A stretch of DNA of 64,000 nt from Thermaurantimonas sp046295455. Its GTDB lineage: Bacteria; Bacteroidota; Bacteroidia; Flavobacteriales; Schleiferiaceae. Positions 26,659-35,694 of this stretch are shown here, piece by piece. Every line of letters starts with the position of its first letter. Within the stretch, counting starts at the first letter, position 1. Under the pieces are notes generated by a model. That model saw only the letters and a list, made by a program, of their open reading frames with translations. It did no database searches and was not told where the DNA came from. The position numbers and the translations under genes are program-made. The stretch is taken from positions 248,001 to 312,000 of the forward strand of contig JBKBNI010000003.1 of the NCBI GenBank assembly GCA_046295455.1. The letters run 5' to 3'.

Positions 26659-27640
26659 AAAGATTATCTATATCGAAAAAGTTTTGATCAAACACGAAGG
26701 CGTGGAGTCCATAATCCAAAAGATCAAACCCAGTACTATCGAATGGATTGACCATTACAAGGATGTGCTCAATCAGAGGGGAGGTCACTGGCGGGTGCAG
26801 AAGCGCTATCAGTCCCTCATTTTAGCTTACCGCAGTGACACTTTCTACTACGAGGCAAGTCCACTGACGCATTCCATTGACTTCCATCATTTCTTTTACA
26901 ACACTTTGTCCTTAAATTGTCTGTACGACTGCGAATACTGTTATCTGCAAGGCATGTTTAACACTCCCCATCTAGTCATGTTTCTCAACAACAGAGATTA
27001 CATACTTGCAGCAGATGAACTGTCCAGGCGCTTACACCAGCCCTTTTACCTGGCACTGTCATACGATACGGATCTGCCAGCAATCGAACATTTATACCCT
27101 TACTGCTCTCAGTGGATGGAATATGCCAAAAGCAACCCAAACATCACCATCGAAATACGAACGAAGAGCAGTCGAACTTCCTATTTTGAAAACAAAACCC
27201 CTTTAAAAAATGTGGTTCTTTCATGGAGTTTAAGTCCCGAAGATATCGCACAAAAGCATGAACCGCTCACCCCTGCACCTGCTCAGAGAATACAGGCGGC
27301 TCTACAGGCGCATCGCATGGGTTGGCCTGTGATGCTTTGCATTGATCCGGTGATATATCACAAGGATTTCATCCCTATGTATAAAAATCTAATCCGTGCA
27401 TTATCCTCCAGCTTTGACACCGGCCGGATATTTGGAATCAGTATAGGGACATTGAGAATGAATGCCCAATACCTTGCCAATATCCGAAAGCAACGACTTG
27501 ACAGTGAGCTGCTTTGGTTTCCGTTTGAGCGACAAAATGGTCACGCTTTTTATCCTAAAAGCATTCGCAACACAATTTTGGAAACAATTAAAAATCTCCT
27601 TACAGACGCCGGATTTAAAAGAATTTTTATATATGAGTAA
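26651..27640 (+). CDS. Spore-photoproduct-lyase-like radical SAM protein
   Basis: 329-aa radical SAM protein with the SPL-type cluster motif C90-X3-C94-X2-C97 (NCLYDCEYCYLQG), as in Bacillus SplB, including the YLQ that follows. The region equivalent to the SplB hydrogen-donor cysteine (Cys141 in B. subtilis, from memory) reads ALSYDTDLPAIEH here (about 135-147), with Ser/Tyr instead of Cys. The chemistry is therefore probably not canonical thymine-dimer repair. It overlaps the nucleosidase-like gene by 8 bp and the SDR start by 8 bp (ATGAGTAA). The organism is not a spore former by any gene seen here. Confidence 0.82.
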   Translation: MNKKIIYIEKVLIKHEGVESIIQKIKPSTIEWIDHYKDVLNQRGGHWRVQKRYQSLILAYRSDTFYYEASPLTHSIDFHHFFYNTLSLNCLYDCEYCYLQGMFNTPHLVMFLNNRDYILAADELSRRLHQPFYLALSYDTDLPAIEHLYPYCSQWMEYAKSNPNITIEIRTKSSRTSYFENKTPLKNVVLSWSLSPEDIAQKHEPLTPAPAQRIQAALQAHRMGWPVMLCIDPVIYHKDFIPMYKNLIRALSSSFDTGRIFGISIGTLRMNAQYLANIRKQRLDSELLWFPFERQNGHAFYPKSIRNTILETIKNLLTDAGFKRIFIYE

Positions 27641-28316
27641 TCAAATTATACTCACAGGTCACACCAAGGGAATTGGCCGATCCTTGCTTTCACTCCTCAT
27701 TCAATCCGGAAATTTTGAGGTGTTGGGGATTTCCCGCTCCTCTGCAGGCATTGCTTCAATAAGCGAGCTTTCCTGCGATCTGTCTAACCCTGCTGAGGTC
27801 AAAGCCATTCTCCCACACATAGAATCGTCCAATCCTGGATACTTGATTTTAAATGCCGGTGCAAACTCCATAAGACCTGCGGAAAGCTACAGTTACTTGG
27901 AAGTAGAAAAAGCTTATTATCTCAATCTGGTCTCACCTGCACTTCTTATCAGGGCTTGTATTCCTGCATTGGTGCGCAATAAGGGGCATTTAATCGTATT
28001 AGGGAGTTTTTCAGCTCTCGAAGTCCGTCGTTGGAATAATTATTATGGTTCTGCAAAGGCCGGGCTACATCACTTGGTAAAAAACATTTTCGAACAGTAC
28101 AGAAAACAGCAAGTACGCGTATCGCTTATTGTGCCTGATATCGTAGCAAGTGATTTTTATTCCGGTCAGGATTTTCAGCCGGATACATCCCCGGAATATT
28201 CTATTTCGCCGGATGAAGTCGCAAGATTGATCTTCAATATTATCCAGGAAAAATCCGGATATGTTCCCTTTGAGGTTGTTATCCGGCCACAAATGTTTAA
28301 GCTTCACCGCAGGTAA
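27633..28316 (+). CDS. Short-chain dehydrogenase/reductase
   Basis: 227-aa NAD(P)-dependent SDR. TGHTKGIGRSL is the cofactor-binding TGxxxGIG loop; ILNAGAN is the NAG motif; the catalytic Ser lies in GSFSALE and the YxxxK pair in NYYGSAKAG. VPDIVASDFYSG follows, at the usual PG-motif position. The start was set to ATG 27633, where homology begins; the frame extends upstream inside the radical SAM gene. It ends the six-gene unit and converges on pgk with 6 bp between stops. Confidence 0.87.
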   Translation: MSNQIILTGHTKGIGRSLLSLLIQSGNFEVLGISRSSAGIASISELSCDLSNPAEVKAILPHIESSNPGYLILNAGANSIRPAESYSYLEVEKAYYLNLVSPALLIRACIPALVRNKGHLIVLGSFSALEVRRWNNYYGSAKAGLHHLVKNIFEQYRKQQVRVSLIVPDIVASDFYSGQDFQPDTSPEYSISPDEVARLIFNIIQEKSGYVPFEVVIRPQMFKLHRR

Positions 28317-28322
28317 AGCCAC

Positions 28323-29513
28323 TTATTCCATCACTGCAGCTATACCTGGCAGCGTAATTCCTTCGAGATACTCCAGCATTGCACCTCCGCCTGTGGACAC
28401 ATAACTCACCTTGTCCTCCAGACCATACTTTTTGACTGCGGCTACTGAGTCTCCTCCTCCCACCAGGCTGAAGGCGCCCCTAGCTGTAGCCTCGGCCACT
28501 ATGTTCCCAAGGCTTAGAGTGCCGTTTTCAAACTTTTTCATTTCAAATACACCTACCGGTCCATTCCACAAGATTATCTTCGAGCTTAGTAAAACATCTC
28601 TGAATATCTCAATACTTTTCGGTCCCACATCCAATCCCATCATGTTCTCAGGAATTGCATTAATAGGTGTTAGACTCGTTTCTCCGTTTTCAGAGAATTC
28701 AGTCGAGTTCAGAGAATCTACCGGCAATACAATCTTTACACCCTTGGATTCAGCTTGTTGTAGAATGTCAAGCGCCGTATCCAATAGGTCTTCTTCTACC
28801 AAAGAATTTCCTATGTTACCACCTTTGGATTTTATAAATGTGTAGGCCATCCCGCCACCGATTATGATATTGTCTACACGGTTTAGCAGATTTCGTATAA
28901 TGCCTAGTTTCGTGCTCACTTTTGCTCCTCCGATTATGGCAGTTACAGGTTTTTCAGTGGCCTGCAATACACGTGAAACATTTTTAATTTCATCGGCCAT
29001 TACATAGCCAAAGGCTTTTTTTCCTGGAAAGTATCTGGCAATCACTGCTGTAGAAGCGTGAGCTCTATGTGCTGTACCAAAGGCATCATTTACATAGAAA
29101 TCGCCGTGCCGAGCCAGTTGCTCTGCAAAATTTGTGTCACCGGCTTCTTCCTCCGGGTAAAACCGCAGATTCTCAAGTAATAAGACTTCTCCGTTTTTTA
29201 AGTTAGCGGACAGCCTGAATGCCTCTTCGCTGATACAATCGTCAGCAAACAATACGTCTGTATGTAGATGCTTTTTGATGGATGGTATTGTGTGCCTAAG
29301 CGAAAACTCTTCAGAAGGGCCTTTTTTTGGTCTGCCCAGATGAGACATTAGGACAACAGCGCCACCGTCTGCTAATATTTTCCGAATCGTAGGTGCCGTA
29401 GCAGATATTCGCGTGTCGTCAGTCACCCTCAATTCTTTATCGAGAGGCACATTGAAATCTACCCGTATCAGTACGCGTGTACTTTTAAAGTCAAAGTCAT
29501 CTATTGTTTTCAT
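28323..29513 (-). CDS. pgk: Phosphoglycerate kinase
   Basis: 396-aa glycolytic enzyme interconverting 1,3-bisphosphoglycerate plus ADP with 3-phosphoglycerate plus ATP. RVLIRVDFNVPLD (N-terminal signature), SHLGRPKKGPSEEFSL, LLENLRFYPEEE, GGAKVSTKLGII, NGPVGVFEMKKFENGT and the hinge GGGDSVAAVKKYGLEDKVSYVSTGGGAMLEYLEG are all present. Full length and apparently intact. Divergent from holB. Confidence 0.97.
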   Translation of the reverse strand: MKTIDDFDFKSTRVLIRVDFNVPLDKELRVTDDTRISATAPTIRKILADGGAVVLMSHLGRPKKGPSEEFSLRHTIPSIKKHLHTDVLFADDCISEEAFRLSANLKNGEVLLLENLRFYPEEEAGDTNFAEQLARHGDFYVNDAFGTAHRAHASTAVIARYFPGKKAFGYVMADEIKNVSRVLQATEKPVTAIIGGAKVSTKLGIIRNLLNRVDNIIIGGGMAYTFIKSKGGNIGNSLVEEDLLDTALDILQQAESKGVKIVLPVDSLNSTEFSENGETSLTPINAIPENMMGLDVGPKSIEIFRDVLLSSKIILWNGPVGVFEMKKFENGTLSLGNIVAEATARGAFSLVGGGDSVAAVKKYGLEDKVSYVSTGGGAMLEYLEGITLPGIAAVME

Positions 29514-29590
29514 TTGGTATTACATTTACGCCTACAAATTAAAAATTAGCGAGCATTTAAATACCTAAAATTTATCAGTAAAATTAAAAT

Positions 29591-30712
29591 ATGTGGAATT
29601 TTTCCAAATTATTTACCAACCCTGGTGTTCATAATCATCTCAGAGAAACCGTAAGTAATGGCCAAGTTGGTCATGCGCAAATATTTTATGGACGGGAAGG
29701 CTCCGAAGTATTGCCTACAGCAATTGCTTTTGTTAAGTACATATTTTGCAAAAATAAATTACAGGACGACGCTTGTAATACCTGCCAGGATTGTAGACAA
29801 ATAGATTCAATGAATCACCCTGATTTCAAAATTTATTTTCCGTTGCCTTTTGTAAAAGGAAAAATAGAAAAGTCTGCAGATTTAATGTCTGAATTTATAA
29901 AGCATTTTAAAGAAAATCCATATATGGATCTGTTTTTATTCAGTCAAAAATTAATGGCCGAAAAAAAATCATTTTCCATACCAACAGGCGAGTGCGAATC
30001 AATCAACAAGTTTTTAGGACTTAAATCTTTTTATGGCGGAAAAAAAGTTGTGCTGATATGGTACCCCGAGTTTTTAAATACAGCTGGAGCCAATAAATTA
30101 TTAAAAACCATAGAAGAACCTTTGGGGGATACACTTATTCTTTTTGTTTCGCACAATATTCATGAGATTCTCCCTACAATTGTAAGCAGATGTCAAAGTA
30201 CCGTTTTCAAAAATCCTGACATAAATCAAATCAAAGATTTTCTCAGAAATAAAATCAATGTTGATTCTAGATTAGATACAGAATTCGCTTCTTCGTTAGT
30301 AGATCTGACCTTAGGGGATATCAATGAAATGATTTCCAATACCGAACTTTTTGTTTTATTTGATAAAATTTGTTCAGAATTTACAGATTTTATCTTCAGC
30401 AGAATGGATGAAAATCAAATACTTTCTATTCATAATCACATTGAAATGATTGCAGGTAAAGGAAGAGAATACACTAAACATTTTTTGAAATACTTTTCAA
30501 ATAAAATCAGAAAAAAATATTTAACAAAAAATGCGACTGAAAAAACCGTTGAATTTCTTATATTCATACAAGATGTAATTGATTATCACATCATGCTAGT
30601 GGACAGAAATGTTTCGATCAAAATGATTTTATTATCATTATTAATTTCAGGAAAAAATGGGAAAGCACATACAAAGAATTTCGAATTTATAAAAGAATCC
30701 TTTCTGTTATGA
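29591..30712 (+). CDS. holB: DNA polymerase III delta' subunit
   Basis: 373-aa clamp-loader subunit of AAA+ fold. The Walker A position reads GREGSEV, degenerate as expected for delta', which does not bind ATP. A zinc-binding CKNKLQDDACNTCQDC segment (about 54-69) follows, and the arginine-finger SRC motif appears as IVSRCQS. IEEPLGDTLILFVSHN is the conserved sensor region. Coding is A+T-rich. It overlaps the glycogen synthase start by 4 bp. Confidence 0.9.
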   Translation: MWNFSKLFTNPGVHNHLRETVSNGQVGHAQIFYGREGSEVLPTAIAFVKYIFCKNKLQDDACNTCQDCRQIDSMNHPDFKIYFPLPFVKGKIEKSADLMSEFIKHFKENPYMDLFLFSQKLMAEKKSFSIPTGECESINKFLGLKSFYGGKKVVLIWYPEFLNTAGANKLLKTIEEPLGDTLILFVSHNIHEILPTIVSRCQSTVFKNPDINQIKDFLRNKINVDSRLDTEFASSLVDLTLGDINEMISNTELFVLFDKICSEFTDFIFSRMDENQILSIHNHIEMIAGKGREYTKHFLKYFSNKIRKKYLTKNATEKTVEFLIFIQDVIDYHIMLVDRNVSIKMILLSLLISGKNGKAHTKNFEFIKESFLL

Positions 30713-32517
30713 GTACAAATTATTCAAAATCTTACCTGTTTGAGGCCTCCTGGGAAGTAGGAAATCAACTTGGAGGCATTTATACTGTGATCAGAAGTAA
30801 ACTTCCGGCTATCACAAAAGTGTTTTCCGATCGGTACTGCTTATTAGGTCCGCTTGTAAATGACAGTATCAATGCAGAATTTGAAGAAATCGTCGATACT
30901 TCCGACTTGATTGGCAAAGCCGTAAAGGCGGCCCGTGATTTGGGATTCGAAGTAAAATACGGAAAATGGTTGGTCAGTGGCAGGCCAAGAATCATTTTGA
31001 TCAATCCCGTAGCTGTTTACAACCGACTGGATGTGTACAAGAGAAGTTTAAACCAAAATTACGGGCTAGAATGGAGGGAAAATGATGAACTTTATGATCA
31101 GGTATTGATGTGGTCGGACACTCTGCGGTCTTTTTTCAGAATCATTCATCAAATTAAGGGCAAGAACCTTGTGTTAGCACACTTTCATGAATGGATGGCT
31201 TCTGTACCAATCCTGGATATAAAGAAAGAAAATCTCGATGTAAAGACTGTCTTTACCACACATGCTACAATGCTTGGCAGATATCTGGCCATGAACGATC
31301 CTGAATTTTACCAAAAACTGCCTTATTACAATCCAGATGAACATGCGAGAAGATTTGGCATCACCCCCATGTATCAAATCGAAAAACTTTGTGCACAATA
31401 TACAGATGCCTTTACCACAGTAAGTGAACTAACAGCCAACGAATGCCAGCACTTACTCTTCAAAAAACCAGATATTATCACTCCTAATGGCTTGAATTTG
31501 GCAAGATTTTCGGCCAATCATGAGATTCAGGTCAGACATGAAACGTACAAAAAAAAGATTCAAACCTTTGTAATGGCTCATTTCTTTCCGAGCTACACAT
31601 TTGATCTGTCTAAGACGCTTTTCTTCTTCACTTCAGGCAGATATGAATATAAAAATAAAGGTTTTGACGTGACAATAGAGGCGTTAAAAGTGCTTAATAA
31701 AATGATGATTGAATCCAATGTCGAACTAAATATAGTCATGTTTTTTATTACTAAAACTCAAACATGGAATATACTCCCGGATGTACTGGAACAAAAGGCC
31801 AAACTCGACGAGATTCGAAATACATGCAGTGCTATCGAGCAGCAAATTGCAGAAAAACTATTTTTCAGAGCAGCGTCATCTCACGACCATAACCTTCCTG
31901 ACCTGAATGAATTAGTAGACGAATACTGGAGACTACGGTATAGAAGAACAATATTGAATTGGAAATCAAACAAATGGCCTGTTATCGTAACTCACAACCT
32001 GGTAAACGATGTAGACGACCAGGTATTAAATGGACTTAGAAACAGCCAACTGTTTAACAGTCCTTTTGATAGGGTTAAAGTGGTCTATCACCCGGATTTT
32101 ATAGTATCTACAAATCCATTATTTAGCATGGACTATGGACAATTTGTCAGAGGTTGCCATTTAGGAATTTTTCCGAGTTATTATGAGCCATGGGGATACA
32201 CTCCTTTAGAGTGTATTGCGCGAGGTGTTCCCGCAGTTACATCGGACTTATCAGGTTTTGGCCGATATGTCATGAATATGGAAGAAGACTTCTACAACAG
32301 CGGTGTTTATTCAATCAAAAGACTCGGAAAAACAAACCAACAAATTGTATCTGATCTTTCAAAATTTTTATTTCAGTTTGTCAAAATGTCTCAAAGACAA
32401 CGCATGATAATGAGAAACAAATTGGAAGATTTCAGCGAACATTTTGATTGGAGCAACCTCTTAAAATTTTATTTGGAATCTTACGAATTTGCCTTATCTA
32501 AAGTTGATCCTTCTTAA
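30709..32517 (+). CDS. GT3-type glycogen synthase
   Basis: 602-aa glycogen synthase of the eukaryotic-like GT3 family rather than bacterial GT5 GlgA. The N-terminal FEASWEVGNQLGGIYTVIRSK is diagnostic and the C-terminal domain has the E-x7-E of YYEPWGYTPLECIARG. It extends alpha-1,4-glucan, with UDP-glucose the expected donor for this family. Other glycogen genes are not in the window. It overlaps holB by 4 bp, an unexpected coupling of replication and storage genes, and its last 20 bp overlap the convergent methyltransferase gene. Confidence 0.92.
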   Translation: MSTNYSKSYLFEASWEVGNQLGGIYTVIRSKLPAITKVFSDRYCLLGPLVNDSINAEFEEIVDTSDLIGKAVKAARDLGFEVKYGKWLVSGRPRIILINPVAVYNRLDVYKRSLNQNYGLEWRENDELYDQVLMWSDTLRSFFRIIHQIKGKNLVLAHFHEWMASVPILDIKKENLDVKTVFTTHATMLGRYLAMNDPEFYQKLPYYNPDEHARRFGITPMYQIEKLCAQYTDAFTTVSELTANECQHLLFKKPDIITPNGLNLARFSANHEIQVRHETYKKKIQTFVMAHFFPSYTFDLSKTLFFFTSGRYEYKNKGFDVTIEALKVLNKMMIESNVELNIVMFFITKTQTWNILPDVLEQKAKLDEIRNTCSAIEQQIAEKLFFRAASSHDHNLPDLNELVDEYWRLRYRRTILNWKSNKWPVIVTHNLVNDVDDQVLNGLRNSQLFNSPFDRVKVVYHPDFIVSTNPLFSMDYGQFVRGCHLGIFPSYYEPWGYTPLECIARGVPAVTSDLSGFGRYVMNMEEDFYNSGVYSIKRLGKTNQQIVSDLSKFLFQFVKMSQRQRMIMRNKLEDFSEHFDWSNLLKFYLESYEFALSKVDPS

Positions 32518-33397
32518 AAACATATATTAGAGAAGAATATTGGGAAGTAAATAATGCAATCAGATTGCTAAAAAACCCAACTAAAAAACCTCTGAGGAGT
32601 GGGAAGTTTTTATTTCTTATTCTCTCACTGAGAATGGATACATAAAATGCATCAAAGTACAGAGGCTTTTTGAAAAGAAATTTGTACTTATTCTTCTTTG
32701 CGTATTTGATTATTACATCTTGCCAAAAATGATGCACATGAATTGGCACATCCCAGGCAGCCCAATCGTTTTTATAAAATGCACAGTCATAAGATTCCGG
32801 ATTAGGTAGGGCTAAAATTAAAATGCCATCATCTTTGGCCGCATTATAAAATTTTTGAAAGTAGGCATCAGGGTCATAGAGATGTTCAAAAACATGAAAA
32901 AGGGTAATTACATCAAAACGCTCTTTTTTCCAATCGAATTCATCCTCAGATGTAACATTCAGCCCCTCGGATCTGCAATGTTCAACCATATTTGACTCAA
33001 ATTCTACACCTCTTACTTCTAAAAATTTGGATTTTAGGTAGCGCAAAAAATTACCATTTCCGGACCCATAGTCCAATAGGCTACAATTTTTAGTGTCTTT
33101 GTTTACTGCTTTTTTGATTACAGAATACTTGTATCTGAAATTTAATTTCTGTATGAAAAAATATACCCTTCCGAAAAAGCTCTTCGATTCATTGTTTTTT
33201 GAATGAGAATCATAGGTTTCACTGGCATAATACAAAGCTATTTGCTCCTTTGGAATAGTGGGTTCAGTTTTTATCAGACCGCAGGTATGGCAAACAAGTA
33301 AATTAAACTCTTCATTTGTTGATCGCCATGCCTTGGGGGTAATATCACTAACAAGCCAATCACTACCGCCACACAGATCACATTTTGTGCTCATCAC
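32498..33397 (-). CDS. SAM-dependent methyltransferase with N-terminal zinc-ribbon
   Basis: 299-aa class I methyltransferase. Two cysteine pairs at the N-terminus (CDLCGG and CHTCGL, about residues 5-8 and 36-39) form a likely zinc ribbon. The SAM-binding motif I is LLDYGSGNGNFLRYL; FDVITLFHVFEHLYDPDAYFQ follows, and HHFWQDVIIKYAKK is near the C-terminus. Such proteins often methylate sugars or small metabolites; the substrate is unknown. It overlaps mnmG by 4 bp and is probably the last gene of a DUF4175-ybeY-mnmG run. Confidence 0.86.
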   Translation of the reverse strand: MMSTKCDLCGGSDWLVSDITPKAWRSTNEEFNLLVCHTCGLIKTEPTIPKEQIALYYASETYDSHSKNNESKSFFGRVYFFIQKLNFRYKYSVIKKAVNKDTKNCSLLDYGSGNGNFLRYLKSKFLEVRGVEFESNMVEHCRSEGLNVTSEDEFDWKKERFDVITLFHVFEHLYDPDAYFQKFYNAAKDDGILILALPNPESYDCAFYKNDWAAWDVPIHVHHFWQDVIIKYAKKNKYKFLFKKPLYFDAFYVSILSERIRNKNFPLLRGFLVGFFSNLIALFTSQYSSLIYVFKKDQL

Positions 33398-35265
33398 CTG
33401 CCCATATAAATTAATAAAATATTGATGTCCGAGGGATTTATTCCACTGATCCTTGATGCTTGACCGATAGTGGAAGGCTTTAGAGATTCTAATTTTTCTT
33501 TTGCCTCGGCACTTAAAGAATTAATTTTACTGTAATCAAATTTTTCGGGTATTTGAAGATCTTCAAATTTCAGCAGTTTGGCAGCGATTTCTCTTTCTTT
33601 TGCTATATATCCTTCGTATTTAATTAAAATTTCAACAGATTCAGCCACTTCATTATTAATATTATTCAATTCCATAAACTCTCTGATTTCCGGAACATTG
33701 ATAAAGTCTTTTAAATGTATTTCCGGCCGTGTCAATACAGATTTCAGTTTTACTTTTTGCTTTAGAGGAACTGAGTTTTTTGCTTCTAATATGGTGTTTA
33801 CCAGTGACAAGTCTAAACTTACAGATGATAAAAAGTCCATGAAAGTCTCTCGTTTACTGTTTTTAGCACAGAAGGCTGAATACCTTTCTTCTGATATTAG
33901 ACCAACTTTGTACCCGATTGGAGTCAAGCGTTCATCAGCGTTATCCTGACGAAGATGCATTCTGAATTCAGATCTGGAAGTAAACATTCTATATGGCTCT
34001 TCCGTGCCTTTTGTAATAAGGTCGTCTATTAACACACCAATATATGCTTCATCTCTCCTGATGGTAATTTTGGTCTCATCATGTGCATGCAGATGGGCGT
34101 TTATTCCGGCGATGATTCCTTGTCCAGCAGCTTCTTCATACCCTGTAGTACCATTGATTTGACCCGCAAAAAAGAGACCTGATACCAATTTTGTCTCCAG
34201 AGTGTGGAAAAGTTGCGTAGGTGGAAAATAATCGTATTCTATTGCATATCCAGGACGGAAAAACGCAGCATTTTCAAATCCAGGAATTTTAGTCAGTGCG
34301 GCATATTGAATATCAGCAGGCAATGAAGTTGAAAATCCATTAATATACATTTCAACAGTACTTCTACCCTCAGGCTCAATAAACAATTGATGACGATTTC
34401 TATGTGCAAATCGGTTTATCTTATCCTCTATCGAAGGACAATATCTAGGCCCTACTCCAGAGATATTACCCGTAAACATTGGGCTCTGGTCAAAACCCCT
34501 GCGCAAGATATCATGCACCTCTTCAGAAGTGTATGCGATGTAACATGGAAGTTGTCGCTCTACTGGTTTAGTATCTGTGAAACTAAATTTGTAGGGCTCT
34601 TTATCCCCCTCCTGAACTTCAAACTTTGTAAAGTCTAAAGATCTACCATCTATCCTTGGGGGTGTGCCGGTTTTCATTCTGCCATGAGTAAATCCAATTT
34701 TGATCAGGGATTCTGTGATGCCTTTTGATGCCCCTTCACCCATCCTGCCTCCTCCGAATTTATTTAAACCCACATGAATAACTCCATTCAAGAAAGTTCC
34801 ACTGGTCAAAACAACAGCTTTTGCATAAAAATTTTGTCCGAGATTGGTTTTTACACCAATAATTTCATCATTTTTAATTAGCAAATCCACTACCATGTCC
34901 TGAAAAAAGAACAACTTCGGAAGTTGCTCCAGTTGATATCTCCACTCAGCGGCAAATGCCATTCGATCGTTTTGCGCACGAGGAGACCACATTGCAGGTC
35001 CTTTGGAGCGATTGAGCATTCTAAATTGTATAGTGGTTTTGTCGGTGACAATTCCACTAAGCCCACCCAGAGCATCTATTTCACGCACTATTTGGCCTTT
35101 TGCTATCCCCCCCATTGCCGGATTACAACTCATTTGGCCGATCACCTGCATGTTCATCGTGATCAGGAGGGTTTTTGAACCCAGATTTGCTGCGGCCGCA
35201 GCAGCTTCGCAACCCGCATGACCCGCCCCTACAACTATGACATCAAAAAAATTCTCCTTTGCCAT
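33394..35265 (-). CDS. mnmG: tRNA uridine-5-carboxymethylaminomethyl modification enzyme, FAD subunit
   Basis: 623-aa FAD-dependent MnmG/GidA, which with MnmE builds cmnm5U at the wobble position of tRNAs. DVIVVGAGHAGCEAAAAAANLG is the FAD-binding loop and CNPAMGGIAKGQIVREIDALGG and GTFLNGVIHVG are family signatures. The HDETKITIRRDEAYIGVLIDDLITKGTEEPYRMFTSR block and the C-terminal ISGINPSDINILLIYM are typical. Length is normal. A parS-like palindrome lies 9 bp upstream of its start. Confidence 0.97.
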   Translation of the reverse strand: MAKENFFDVIVVGAGHAGCEAAAAAANLGSKTLLITMNMQVIGQMSCNPAMGGIAKGQIVREIDALGGLSGIVTDKTTIQFRMLNRSKGPAMWSPRAQNDRMAFAAEWRYQLEQLPKLFFFQDMVVDLLIKNDEIIGVKTNLGQNFYAKAVVLTSGTFLNGVIHVGLNKFGGGRMGEGASKGITESLIKIGFTHGRMKTGTPPRIDGRSLDFTKFEVQEGDKEPYKFSFTDTKPVERQLPCYIAYTSEEVHDILRRGFDQSPMFTGNISGVGPRYCPSIEDKINRFAHRNRHQLFIEPEGRSTVEMYINGFSTSLPADIQYAALTKIPGFENAAFFRPGYAIEYDYFPPTQLFHTLETKLVSGLFFAGQINGTTGYEEAAGQGIIAGINAHLHAHDETKITIRRDEAYIGVLIDDLITKGTEEPYRMFTSRSEFRMHLRQDNADERLTPIGYKVGLISEERYSAFCAKNSKRETFMDFLSSVSLDLSLVNTILEAKNSVPLKQKVKLKSVLTRPEIHLKDFINVPEIREFMELNNINNEVAESVEILIKYEGYIAKEREIAAKLLKFEDLQIPEKFDYSKINSLSAEAKEKLESLKPSTIGQASRISGINPSDINILLIYMGR

Positions 35266-35273
35266 TTTTAGCG

Positions 35274-35289
35274 TGTTTCACGTGGAACT
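35274..35289. other. parS-like centromere site
   Basis: The 16-bp palindrome TGTTTCACGTGGAACT matches the near-universal ParB site TGTTTCACGTGAAACA at 14 of 16 positions; read on the minus strand it matches the degenerate consensus TGTTNCACGTGAAACA at all but the first base. It overlaps the last codons and stop of ybeY and lies just upstream of mnmG, a gene near the origin and parS in many bacteria. ParB/Spo0J binding here would place the window in the origin region (inference). Confidence 0.65.
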
Positions 35290-35694
35290 CTTAAAATATT
35301 CATTACACAACTCATTTTCTCTAATTCGCATTTGATCCTTCTCCTCTGGTAAAGAGTCTGTATATCCGATACAATGGAGGAGCCCATGATAAAAGGTTCG
35401 TATATATTCGCGCGAGAGACTAACGTCTTTACCTTCACAATATCTCTTTACGTAATCTAACGACAAATACATTTCGATATCTAAAAAGTTTTTCTTTTTA
35501 TCACAAAATGTAATCACGTCTGTGTAATATTCATGATTTAATGCTTTTTTATTAAACTCATACATATCTTCCATGGATAGGCAGCTAAGATGCATGGAGC
35601 GAATGCGGATCGGGTAAATAGATTGAAACACATGTACTAGTTGTTTTAGTAAGTCAGGAGTAAAAAAAGAGCACGAAGAATTAATATAAATCAT
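35278..35694 (-). CDS. ybeY: Endoribonuclease YbeY (rRNA maturation factor)
   Basis: 138-aa zinc-dependent RNase of the UPF0054 family, needed for 16S rRNA 3' maturation and ribosome quality control. DVITFC appears in place of the usual DVLSFP, and the metal motif is HGLLHCIGYTDSLPEEKDQM, in which the HGxLHLxGYDH motif has lost its terminal histidine, as in other Bacteroidota relatives. The start overlaps the end of the DUF4175-like gene by 14 bp. The C-terminal codons are shared with the parS-like site. Confidence 0.92.
   Translation of the reverse strand: MIYINSSCSFFTPDLLKQLVHVFQSIYPIRIRSMHLSCLSMEDMYEFNKKALNHEYYTDVITFCDKKKNFLDIEMYLSLDYVKRYCEGKDVSLSREYIRTFYHGLLHCIGYTDSLPEEKDQMRIRENELCNEYFKSST

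Noticed and set aside
28965..28980. CACGTGAAACA-containing site inside pgk resembling parS
   Set aside because: Only one half matches well (about 13 of 16 with the degenerate base) and it lies within a conserved coding sequence.
33946..33954. CTGACGAAG word inside mnmG
   Set aside because: No paired TT-GTCAG follows within hairpin distance, so it is not a copy of the bulged-G hairpin.
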